Source: Gammaproteobacteria bacterium (lineage in GTDB: Bacteria; Pseudomonadota; Gammaproteobacteria; QNFN01). From it: DNA of 18,058 bases. Location of the stretch: NCBI GenBank assembly GCA_003645555.1, contig QNFN01000005.1, positions 1-18,058 of the forward strand, in the 5' to 3' direction. The notes beneath the pieces are model-generated. The model was given only the letters and a program-made list of their open reading frames with translations. It was not told the DNA's origin and did not search any database. Made by a program: the position numbers and the translations under genes. This document shows positions 9,184 to 15,850 of this stretch, piece after piece (position 1 is the stretch's first letter; each line of letters starts with the position of its first letter).

Positions 9184-9227
9184 GTGATCAATTTGTGATC
9201 TCTGCGTGAAACCGGAGTGATGTCGTG
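9184..9227 (+). promoter_or_regulatory. Four GTGA direct repeats at exact 11-bp spacing (candidate OmpR/PhoB-family operator)
   Basis: GTGA occurs at 9184, 9195, 9206 and 9217, each exactly 11 bp after the last; the first two copies share GTGATC and the fourth begins GTGATG. OmpR/PhoB-family response regulators bind tandem direct half-sites about one helical turn apart, and PhoB boxes have an 11-bp period. The array sits about 50-86 bp upstream of the peptide start at 9270. A weak -10 candidate, TTCAAT at 9232-9237, lies about 12 bp downstream of the fourth repeat. The likely ligand is the response regulator encoded at 9610. The spacing is observed; the binding is inferred. Confidence 0.55.
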
Positions 9228-9269
9228 CGCGTTCAATGGGTCCTGCCAATTCACAACGGAGTTCACGCC

Positions 9270-9524
9270 ATGATCATGCGCAACAAGACCCTCGCCATCT
9301 TCGCCATCGGTAGCCTGCTCGCCTTCTCTGGCACCACCTTCGCTGGCGACATGATGAAAAAAAAGGCCATGAACGACGGCAAGATGATGACCGAGGAGAA
9401 GGCCGACACCATGGCCAAGGATGGAATGGTGAAAAAGGAGGCCATGATGAAAGAGACCATGGCCAAGGAAAATATGATGAACATGGAGTCCATGGGCGAC
9501 GGCAAAATGGACAAAAAGATGTAG
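9270..9524 (+). CDS. Exported Met/Lys-rich repeat peptide (MXKDX/MrpX-like), candidate sacrificial methionine pool
   Basis: The product is 84 aa with a clear signal peptide (MIMRNKTLAIFAIGSLLAF..., cleavage expected after FA at residue 25). By hand count the 59-residue mature peptide has 16 Met and 13 Lys, with no Cys and no aromatic residue. It contains imperfect repeats such as MAKDG, MKETM and MAKENM, which recall the small MXKDX pentapeptide-repeat proteins and the Azospira MrpX peptide. The Met residues often occur as MM pairs. CGGAG lies 8 nt before ATG 9270; an alternative ATG follows at 9276. The gene is preceded by four phased GTGA repeats and followed 85 bp later by a two-component system. 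Copper or silver binding is an alternative role for Met-rich periplasmic peptides. Confidence 0.75.
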   Translation: MIMRNKTLAIFAIGSLLAFSGTTFAGDMMKKKAMNDGKMMTEEKADTMAKDGMVKKEAMMKETMAKENMMNMESMGDGKMDKKM

Positions 9525-9609
9525 GGATCATCCGACTGTCTGGCGCCACCCGGCATGGGCCACGGTCCGGCCGGGGAAGCGCACGTCAGCTGTTGCTACT
9601 ATCGTCGGC

Positions 9610-10335
9610 ATGCGACGTAAAGTCTTGATCGTCGAAGACGAGCCCGATATCGCCCGGCTGGTGCAGGAGCACCTGGCCGACATCGGCTGTGATGCCGTGA
9701 TAGCCGGCAACGGCGCCACGGCACGCGAGCTGTTCGATGCGGGTGGTATCGACCTGGTGGTGCTGGATCGCATGTTGCCCGACAGCGACGGCCTGGTGCT
9801 CTGCCGGGAGTTTCGCCAGGCGGCCGCGACGCTGCCGATCCTGATGCTGACCGCCAAGTCGACCGAACTCGACCGTGTCGTCGGTCTCGAGGTCGGGGCT
9901 GACGATTACCTGGTCAAGCCGTTCAGCGTCGCCGAGCTCCTGGCGCGGATCAAGGCGCTGTTCCGTCGTGTCGACGCCCTGCGCCAGGCGACGCCCGAGG
10001 CCGTGGTCGACGAGCGCATAGAGCATGATGGCCTGGTCATCGACGTCCAGCGTCGACAGGTCAACGTCGCCGACGGCCCGGTGGAACTCACTGCCCGCGA
10101 GTTCGACCTGCTGCTCTTTTTCGCTCGTCAGCCTGGTCGCGTCTTCAGCCGCATGCAACTGCTCGACAAGGTCTGGGGATACAACCACGAGGGTTATGAG
10201 CACACCGTTAATTCACACATCAACCGACTCCGGGCCAAGATCGAGCCGGACCCGTCCAACCCGCGTTACGTCCTGACGGTCTGGGGTGTCGGTTACAAGT
10301 TCGCCGAGACGGTGACCGCCATGGCCAGCGACTGA
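9610..10335 (+). CDS. OmpR/PhoB-family response regulator
   Basis: This 241-aa regulator has a receiver domain with the acidic pocket E9/D10, phospho-acceptor D53 (in VVLDRMLPDSDG), T81 and K103 (DDYLVKPFS), and a C-terminal winged-helix DNA-binding domain (LTAREFDLLLFFARQPGRVF, then an EHTVNSHINRLRAKIEPD recognition region and GVGYKFAE). It would bind DNA as a dimer on tandem direct repeats. ATG 9610 has a poor ribosome binding site, so translation may depend on the upstream peptide gene. The gene precedes its sensor kinase by 18 bp. Likely targets are the phased GTGA repeats before the Met-rich peptide and perhaps a pair before msrAB. The specific regulon is an inference. Confidence 0.95.
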   Translation: MRRKVLIVEDEPDIARLVQEHLADIGCDAVIAGNGATARELFDAGGIDLVVLDRMLPDSDGLVLCREFRQAAATLPILMLTAKSTELDRVVGLEVGADDYLVKPFSVAELLARIKALFRRVDALRQATPEAVVDERIEHDGLVIDVQRRQVNVADGPVELTAREFDLLLFFARQPGRVFSRMQLLDKVWGYNHEGYEHTVNSHINRLRAKIEPDPSNPRYVLTVWGVGYKFAETVTAMASD

Positions 10336-10353
10336 CGGCAGGACCTGGCCACG

Positions 10354-11826
10354 GTGTTCTCGACCCTCTACGCCCGCCTCGCCGCCGTCCTCTGCGGCCT
10401 GCTGGTGGCAATCGGCCTGATCTACGCGCTGCTGGTCGCCTCTTCGACCAGTCGTCACCTGCAGGAACTGGCGCAGCACCTCAACCGCGACGTCGCCCTC
10501 AGAATCGTCGCCGACCGCAACCTGGTCGCCGAGGGGCGTTTGTCGATGGACGCCCTGAAAGCGACCTTCAGCGCCTACATGGAGATCAATCCGAGCATCG
10601 AGATCTACCTGCTCGATCTCGACGGCCGCATCCTGTCGTTCTCGGCCGACCCGGGCAAGGTCAAGCGTCAGAGTGTCGATCTCGGCCCGATTCGGGATTT
10701 CCTCGGTGGCGCACCGTTCCCGCTGCTTGGTGACGACCCACGCTCCTACGACCGCATGAAGGCCTTTTCGGTGACGCCGGTGCCGACGGCCGCGGCACCC
10801 GAGGGTTACCTCTACGTCGTGCTTCGTGGTGAGCAGTACGACACCGCCGTGCAGGCGTTGCAGGAGAGCTTCGTGCTGCGCATCAGCGGTTGGGCGGTCG
10901 CCGGCAGCCTTGGTTTCGGGCTGCTCGCCGGGCTGCTGCTGTTCCATCTGTTGACCCGCCGGTTGCGTCGGCTGGCACGGACACTCAAGGCGTTCGAGGG
11001 CAGTGGTTTCAGCGCCCACACACCTTTTGGGCAGGGCGTGGAAGAGGGTGGTGACGAAATCGAACGCCTTGGTCAAGCCTTCGACCGCATGGCCAAGCGC
11101 ATCATGACCCAACTGCAGGAACTGAGGGCGCAGGATCAATCCAGGCGCGAACTTGTTGCTCAGATCTCGCACGACCTGCGCACTCCGCTTGCGGCGGTCA
11201 CCGGCTATCTCGAAACGCTGAGCATGAAGTCCGGGACGGTCGACGAGGCACGGCGTGCCGAGTACCTGGAGATCGCACTGCGCCAGTCCCGCCGTCTCGG
11301 CGGCATGGTCGACGCCCTGTTCGAGCTGGCTCGGCTGGAGGCACGTGACCTTCGTCCCGAGCTGGAGCCGGCCAATCTCGCTGAGTTACTCCAGGACGTG
11401 GTGCTGAAATTCGAGCCGAGGGCGATCGGGTCCGGAGTCCGGCTGAAGATGCGGCCACCCGCCGACGATCTGCCGGCAGCCCAGGTTGACGTCGCCTTGG
11501 TCGAGCGGGTGCTCGACAACTTGCTGGAGAATGCACTTGAGCATGCCTCCGGCGGGGAGGTGGTCGAGGTGGCCGTAATCCAGACGGATGGAGCCCTGGA
11601 AATCGGCATCTGTGACCGCGGTCCCGGTATCCCCGAGCCACACCTGGAGTCGATCTTCGAGCCGTTCCGGCGAGGAGCTGCCGGCGACCGGGCGCGCGGT
11701 CATGCCGGTCTCGGTCTGAGCATTGCCCGGCGCATTGCCCGGCTGCATGGTGGTGAGTTGCAGGTCACGAACCGGGAGGGTGGCGGTGCACATTTCGTCC
11801 TGCGACTGCCGCTGGACGACGGGTAA
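10354..11826 (+). CDS. Membrane sensor histidine kinase
   Basis: This 490-aa kinase is the partner of the preceding response regulator. It starts at GTG 10354 with AGGA about 11 nt upstream. The first membrane helix is about residues 10-30, then an extracytoplasmic sensor domain (31-177), a second helix (about 178-200), HAMP, a HisKA domain with the phosphorylated histidine H273 in [10 protein letters not shown], and a HATPase domain with an N-box ([12 protein letters not shown]), DRGPGIP and [10 protein letters not shown]. The sensor domain belongs to no family I can name; it contains Met at residues 65, 76 and 135 and no Cys. Oxidation of periplasmic Met is one way known kinases such as HprS sense hypochlorite, so a similar mechanism is possible but untested. 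Confidence 0.93.
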   Translation: MFSTLYARLAAVLCGLLVAIGLIYALLVASSTSRHLQELAQHLNRDVALRIVADRNLVAEGRLSMDALKATFSAYMEINPSIEIYLLDLDGRILSFSADPGKVKRQSVDLGPIRDFLGGAPFPLLGDDPRSYDRMKAFSVTPVPTAAAPEGYLYVVLRGEQYDTAVQALQESFVLRISGWAVAGSLGFGLLAGLLLFHLLTRRLRRLARTLKAFEGSGFSAHTPFGQGVEEGGDEIERLGQAFDRMAKRIMTQLQELRAQDQSRRELVAQISHDLRTPLAAVTGYLETLSMKSGTVDEARRAEYLEIALRQSRRLGGMVDALFELARLEARDLRPELEPANLAELLQDVVLKFEPRAIGSGVRLKMRPPADDLPAAQVDVALVERVLDNLLENALEHASGGEVVEVAVIQTDGALEIGICDRGPGIPEPHLESIFEPFRRGAAGDRARGHAGLGLSIARRIARLHGGELQVTNREGGGAHFVLRLPLDDG

Positions 11827-11849
11827 GGCCCGCGGAGCCGATGGCCATG

Positions 11850-11873
11850 GGCCAGGGCATGCACGCCCTGGCC
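11850..11873. terminator. Stem-loop between convergent sensor kinase and msrAB
   Basis: Arms GGCCAGGGC (11850-11858) and GCCCTGGCC (11865-11873) form a perfect 9-bp GC-rich stem with a 6-nt loop. The position between two convergent genes supports bidirectional termination, but no U-tract is present on either strand, so it may instead stabilise 3' ends. Confidence 0.5.
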
Positions 11874-11893
11874 GCAGATGAATCCTGCCAGTG

Positions 11894-13000
11894 CTACTGG
11901 AACAGCGCTATGTATTTGCCGTAGCCGCTCGCGGTCAGCTGCTCCTGCGGGATGAAGCGCAGCGATGCCGAATTGACGCAGTAGCGCAGCCCGGTCGGGG
12001 CTGGCCCGTCGTTGAAGACGTGGCCGAGGTGGGAGTCACCGTAGCGACTGCGTACCTCTGTGCGCGGCCACAGCAACTTGTAGTCGGTCTTCTCGACCAC
12101 CAAGTCGCCAGCGATTGGCTTGGTGAAGCTTGGCCACCCGGTTCCGGACTTGAATTTGTCGAGTGACGAGAAGAGTGGCTCACCACTGACGACGTCAACA
12201 AAGATGCCCGGACGTTTTTCGTCCCAGTAGGCGTTGTCGAACGGCCGCTCGGTGCCATCGTTCTGAGTGACGTCGTACTGCAGGGTCGTCAGCGAAGTGC
12301 GCAGCTCGTCAGCGGACGGTTTGCGGTAGCGGGCGCTGTCGCCGCCCTCGGGACGGTAGGCATCGTAGTCGACCTTGATGGATTTGCCCCAGGTCTTTTC
12401 AAGGTACTGGTCGCGGCCGGAGTTGTAACGGTAGTACTTGTAGCGGATCGGATTTTCCTGGTGGTAATCCTGGTGGTAGTCCTCGGCCTGGTAGAAGGTG
12501 TTGGCCGGCAGGATTGGGGTGACGATCGGCTTGTCGTATCGGCCACTCGTGGCCAACGTGGCCTTCGATGCCTCGGCGGCACGACGCTGGGCATCGTCGT
12601 GGTACCAGATCGCGGAACTGTACTGCTGGCCGCGGTCGACGAACGAGCCGCCGGCGTCGGTCGGGTCGAACATCCGCCAGTACGTCTCGAGCAGCCCTTG
12701 GTAGGTGATTACTCTGGGGTCGTAGTGGACCTCGACACTTTCGAGGTGCCCCGTGCCCCCACCTGAGACCTTCTTGTAGTCCGGCATGGCGTCGTGGCCG
12801 CCGGTGTAACCGGAGATGGCATCAATGACGCCGGGCACCTTTTCGAAATCAGATTCGGTGCACCAGAAGCAGCCGCCGGCGAAGGTGGCGACCGCCGCTG
12901 TGTGGGTGGTGTTGGACGGCAGCGGGTCGCTGCCGCCATGGGCGACCAGAGAGAGGGCGGTGGCGGTGGCCAGAGCCAGGCCGAGGAGGACGATTTTCAC
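11894..13000 (-). CDS. msrAB: Exported methionine sulfoxide reductase, MsrA-MsrB fusion
   Basis: This 368-aa protein reduces both diastereomers of methionine sulfoxide. The start is GTG (12998-13000, reverse), with GGAGA 7 nt upstream; it yields a signal peptide ([19 protein letters not shown]...). MsrA comes first, with the catalytic GGCFWC motif (C44, C47). MsrB follows, in the order [32 protein letters not shown], with catalytic C341 in RYCVNSASL. It lacks zinc-binding Cys (VDVVSG in place of the zinc-site CVVCG), as in Neisseria PilB MsrB. It also has Thr at the place where PilB MsrB has its resolving Cys (SGCGWPSF). Only three Cys exist in the entire protein, so recycling must use few thiols and an external reductant. 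No thioredoxin-like domain is fused. It converges on the two-component system. Confidence 0.93.
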   Translation of the reverse strand: MKIVLLGLALATATALSLVAHGGSDPLPSNTTHTAAVATFAGGCFWCTESDFEKVPGVIDAISGYTGGHDAMPDYKKVSGGGTGHLESVEVHYDPRVITYQGLLETYWRMFDPTDAGGSFVDRGQQYSSAIWYHDDAQRRAAEASKATLATSGRYDKPIVTPILPANTFYQAEDYHQDYHQENPIRYKYYRYNSGRDQYLEKTWGKSIKVDYDAYRPEGGDSARYRKPSADELRTSLTTLQYDVTQNDGTERPFDNAYWDEKRPGIFVDVVSGEPLFSSLDKFKSGTGWPSFTKPIAGDLVVEKTDYKLLWPRTEVRSRYGDSHLGHVFNDGPAPTGLRYCVNSASLRFIPQEQLTASGYGKYIALFQ

Positions 13001-13215
13001 TGGAATTCTCCATTGGACACGTGATGAGTGATGCCCAGTAGACCGCGCCACCGTGGTGGATGTTGCAGTCGTGATGAAAACGTGAGAATTGGCCGCCCGG
13101 GGGCACAGTGCAACGCCATGCCACGATCCGGTGACGGACGATGTCACGGAGATAGGCGCGGGATGCTCCGGTTCGTGACCACGGGCGGAACGGCCTGCCT
13201 GCAGCGGGACGCGCG
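13001..13215. promoter_or_regulatory. msrAB upstream region with a GTGA pair at 11-bp spacing
   Basis: This 215-bp region, upstream of msrAB and downstream of the NMO-like gene, holds GTGA at 13071 and 13082, again exactly 11 bp apart, 71-85 bp before the msrAB start. It matches two of the four repeats seen before the Met-rich peptide gene, but its orientation relative to the gene is reversed, which weakens the comparison. Two more GTGA copies at 13021 and 13028 are not in phase. No gene is visible in the region. Confidence 0.4.
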
Positions 13216-14463
13216 TCAGTCGGTGATGTCCGGCAGCGCGATCTTGTCATCGCGGCTCAGCCGGTAGTCCTCGAATATATGTTCGGCACTGAGTTCGGCG
13301 TAGCTGCCGTCGGCCAGCTGGTGGGTGGTGTCTTTGAGCCGGTAGACGTACTCGCCGCAGGTCCAGCAGTTGAACTTGCGCATCTGCGTGCAGAGGCAGG
13401 TTTTCTCGTAGACGTGGACGTCGTCCGGGTTTTTCTCGACCGCGCGGTTGTAGGCGTCGATGTAGGCGCAGTGGCCGTTGCGGTCGAGCAGGTAGCCGAA
13501 CTGCTCGCAGTTGGGGCGGTTGTGGGCGCCGATGGCCGGGCAGTGCTTGAGCATGCGCATCGGGTAGCCGGTGGGGGAGACCAGGTTGACTTCGACGTCT
13601 TCCTCGGAAGCCTTGAAGTACTCCTGTCGGACATGCTTTGGCAGCCCGCACTCGTGGGAGACGGTGAAGCGGGTGGCGACCTGGACCGCCGCGGAGCCCG
13701 TCTCCATGAAGCGCACGCCGTCGGAGCCGGTGAAGATGCCGCCGGCCGGGATCACCGGGATGGTGAGGTCGTGTTCCTTCAGGAAGGCCAGCACCTCGGC
13801 GGTAATGGTCGCGAGGTCGTACTTTTTCCAGTCGAGGCCGAACCCGAGGTGGCCGCCGGCAAGTGGACCCTCGACGACGACGAAGTCGGGCAGGCGGTCG
13901 AGGCCCTTGGTCTTGCGCAGGAACAGGTTCAGCGCACGCACCGATGAGACGATGATGCCGAGCTGCGCATCGCGAAAGCGCGGGTGGTCCTGCATCAGCG
14001 CGAACGAGCCGAGATGCAGGCCGGCGCTGAGCGAGATGCCGTCGATACCGTTGTCGAGCGCCGCCTCGAGGCGCACCTTCAGGGTCGCGCTCGGGTTGTT
14101 CATGCCGAGCTTTTCCATGATGTTGATGAACACCAGGCCGTCGCCCTGCTTGCGCCCCATGGTGTACTCGACGTGCAGCCGCTGGGCCTCGGCCAGGTCG
14201 CCGAGATCGAACTGGGCGATCGACTTGTCGTCGTTACCGACGTTGAACTTGTACTTGGCCATCTTTGCCGCGACATAGCGGGTCTTGTAGCGACGGTCGG
14301 AAACGGTCGGCACCATGGCATCGGAGATGTGGCCGATACCGCCGAGCCGGGCCGCCTCGAGGGCCAGGTCCGACGTGGAGATATCGACGCCCATACCGCC
14401 GATCATCAGCGGCACATACTCACGGCCACCTAGTTGCAGGCGGAAATCATCGAGGCATTTCAT
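13216..14463 (-). CDS. NAD(P)H-dependent flavin oxidoreductase, nitronate monooxygenase-like, with Cys-rich C-terminal tail
   Basis: This 415-aa protein has a TIM-barrel flavoprotein core of the nitronate monooxygenase/YrpB group: N-terminal [11 protein letters not shown], the active-site-like [12 protein letters not shown], and the FMN-phosphate region [29 protein letters not shown]. Such enzymes oxidise nitronates or reduce quinones and enoyl compounds; the substrate is unknown here. The C-terminal ~110 residues are unusual, with seven Cys (308, 319, 332, 356, 358, 366, 369), including CLC and CWTC, which look suited to a metal or Fe-S site. ATG 14463 is chosen over an in-frame upstream start at 14508 because the family N-terminus begins here; the ribosome binding site is weak for both. 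Confidence 0.85.
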   Translation of the reverse strand: MKCLDDFRLQLGGREYVPLMIGGMGVDISTSDLALEAARLGGIGHISDAMVPTVSDRRYKTRYVAAKMAKYKFNVGNDDKSIAQFDLGDLAEAQRLHVEYTMGRKQGDGLVFINIMEKLGMNNPSATLKVRLEAALDNGIDGISLSAGLHLGSFALMQDHPRFRDAQLGIIVSSVRALNLFLRKTKGLDRLPDFVVVEGPLAGGHLGFGLDWKKYDLATITAEVLAFLKEHDLTIPVIPAGGIFTGSDGVRFMETGSAAVQVATRFTVSHECGLPKHVRQEYFKASEEDVEVNLVSPTGYPMRMLKHCPAIGAHNRPNCEQFGYLLDRNGHCAYIDAYNRAVEKNPDDVHVYEKTCLCTQMRKFNCWTCGEYVYRLKDTTHQLADGSYAELSAEHIFEDYRLSRDDKIALPDITD

Positions 14464-14859
14464 GGTGTTTCGATCGGTGGTGCGGAACCAGTTGGATGAT
14501 GCAGGCAAATACAGTCAATGACAAATGATACAGGGTCCATCGTCAGAATAAGCCCGCCTGATGCAGGGATATTCGGTCGCTGCCCGGACCATCTGCCCGG
14601 CCCCGGCGACCGCCGGGTCGTGAGCAGGGGCCAGGTCCCTGGCCGGGGAGGGCTGTGGGATGCGCCGTCGAGTGACCGGTTCGTTGACCCATATCAGCGC
14701 TATGCCCCTGGGCGAGGTCTATGAATCAAGGGAAGCCCGAATTGATCAGTGGTTCCCAAGGGGGAGGGCTCGCCCGCGTCGTGGTCAGACGGTCCGCGAC
14801 GTATCCACGACGTGACGCTGGCGGCTGGTGTGGTCGTCATCGGATTGGAGGCGACGGAT
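14464..14859. promoter_or_regulatory. Divergent intergenic region with GC hairpins and a shared promoter-like block
   Basis: About 400 bp without a supported gene. It contains two compact GC-rich inverted repeats: arms 14602-14608 / 14611-14617 and 14629-14635 / 14638-14644, each 7 bp with a 2-nt loop. Their sequence does not identify a function. Further down, GGTCTATGAATCAAGG (14716-14731) recurs as GGTCTATGAATTAAGG upstream of the second paralogue. Sequence ATACAGGGTC at 14528-14537 also recurs at 15378-15387. Long open frames in this region have no family match and no good start signals. Confidence 0.5.
14716..14731 (+). repeat. Promoter-like block, copy 1 (upstream of first paralogue)
   Basis: GGTCTATGAATCAAGG matches copy 2 at 15384-15399 in 15 of 16 positions. 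It contains TATGAA as a possible -10 element, with a GCTA (14699-14702) about 17 bp upstream as a poor -35. The gene start is 129 bp downstream. The role is inferred from its recurrence before both paralogues. Confidence 0.5.
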
Positions 14860-15228
14860 ATGAATCGCGACCGCATCCACCTCTCCATCTGGGAGATCGA
14901 TCCCGCCGAGGGTGACGCCGTGTTCAGCACCGCGGCATGTCAGCGGCTCTTCCTGGAGGCCTACGAGGCCACGTTCGCAATGCATGCGACCCCTGGGCGC
15001 GTGCGCCCCTATCTCTGTCGCTACCTGCACTACGGCGTTGTCGCCCCATGGGTGCGGCGCTACCTGCGCGAGATGCGGCCCGGACACCCTCTGGCGGAGA
15101 TTGCCGAGGCCCCGCTCGATCCATTCGTCGACTGGCGGATGCCATTACGCTGGGTCGCTCGACGCGGCTGGCACCTCTACCGCCTGTGGCGTCACGACGT
15201 TCCAGGCCGGTCGCGCTTCAGGGCGTAG
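14860..15228 (+). CDS. Unrecognised 122-aa protein, paralogue 1 of a tandem pair
   Basis: No family is recognised. ATG 14860 follows a GGAGG ribosome binding site at a good 8-nt distance, which decides the start over a longer in-frame start at 14749. The protein has an N-terminal WEIDP motif, then CQRLFLEAYEATFAMHATPG, PYLCRYLHYGVVAPWVRRYL and LDPFVDWRMPLRW, ending in a basic tail (WRHDVPGRSRFRA). Residues 27-99 align without gaps to residues 26-98 of the gene at 15469, with 36 of 73 identical by hand count. There is no signal peptide or clear membrane helix; Trp, Tyr and Arg content is high. Conserved blocks such as VVAPWVR, AxPGRV/ATPDRV and DPxVDWR suggest a real domain. Function is unknown. 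Confidence 0.75.
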   Translation: MNRDRIHLSIWEIDPAEGDAVFSTAACQRLFLEAYEATFAMHATPGRVRPYLCRYLHYGVVAPWVRRYLREMRPGHPLAEIAEAPLDPFVDWRMPLRWVARRGWHLYRLWRHDVPGRSRFRA

Positions 15229-15243
15229 TGGCGCTGCGACCGG

Positions 15244-15260
15244 CCACTCGGCCGAAGTGG
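15244..15260 (+). terminator. Weak hairpin after paralogue 1
   Basis: CCACT (15244-15248) pairs with AGTGG (15256-15260) around a CGGCCG-containing centre, 16 nt past the stop of paralogue 1. No U-tract follows; if it acts at all it is a weak terminator. Confidence 0.25.
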
Positions 15261-15364
15261 CAGGACAAGCCATCAGCGGAGCTGCCGATGGCCTGAATCC
15301 GATGTCTGGTCTCCATCCATGGGCCCGGCAGGCGGGCTATCAGTACAGTAATTGATATGGATCA

Positions 15365-15399
15365 ATTGCTATACGCAATACAGGGTCTATGAATTAAGG
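15365..15399 (+). promoter_or_regulatory. Candidate sigma-70 promoter for paralogue 2, copy 2 of the shared block
   Basis: TTGCTA (15366-15371) and TATGAA (15388-15393) are separated by 16 bp and resemble a -35/-10 pair. An inverted repeat, ATTGC (15365-15369) with GCAAT (15375-15379), overlaps the -35 and could be an operator. GGTCTATGAATTAAGG (15384-15399) repeats the block seen before paralogue 1. The GTG start lies 69 bp downstream. The surrounding DNA (15340-15410) is AT-rich relative to flanks. Confidence 0.55.
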
Positions 15400-15468
15400 A
15401 ATCAATCGTGACTTGGCGGTGATCCGCGGCAGGGAAGGTTTGCGTCACGCCATGTCGTTGGAGGGCGC

Positions 15469-15834
15469 GTGCGCAACGACTGGGTTGTACAGCCGCTGTG
15501 GGAACTCGATCCGCACCACCATGCACAGCCGACCTACGATGATTTTGAACGGCTGTTTCTCGCGGCGTACTCGGCGGCCTTCCGGTTGCAGGCGACACCT
15601 GACCGGGTCTACCCTTACCTGATCCGCTACCTCAGTTTCAATGTCGTCGCCCCGTGGGTTCGCGATTTCGCCAGCCACGTCCATGGTGATGAGGCCGCGG
15701 AACTGTTGGTCGACGCCACGCTCGATCCGATGGTCGACTGGCGGCACATCACTCGCTGGTTCGAGGCCAACCTGCCGCTGATCCATCTTTCTCGAGATGA
15801 CGGCCGTTCATGCCATGGCCGGTTCCAGGCCTGA
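15469..15834 (+). CDS. Unrecognised 121-aa protein, paralogue 2 of a tandem pair
   Basis: This is the second copy of the unknown family, beginning MRNDWVVQPLWELDP. The frame opens at 15412 and the first usable start is GTG 15469; GGAGGG lies just 3-4 nt upstream, a short spacing. It has the same blocks as its neighbour: ERLFLAAYSAAF, ATPDRVYPYLIRYL, VVAPWVR and LDPMVDWRHITRW. It is more acidic than paralogue 1 and has a run of His (DPHHHAQP). The two genes have separate upstream regions with a shared promoter-like block, so they may be expressed from similar but distinct promoters. It ends 16 bp from the convergent SpmA-SpmB-like gene. Confidence 0.75.
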   Translation: MRNDWVVQPLWELDPHHHAQPTYDDFERLFLAAYSAAFRLQATPDRVYPYLIRYLSFNVVAPWVRDFASHVHGDEAAELLVDATLDPMVDWRHITRWFEANLPLIHLSRDDGRSCHGRFQA

Positions 15835-15850
15835 AGGGCGCCGCACTCCC

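Noticed and set aside
11935..12258. Ser/Thr-rich open frame inside msrAB
   Set aside because: Alternate-frame translation of the conserved MsrB domain.
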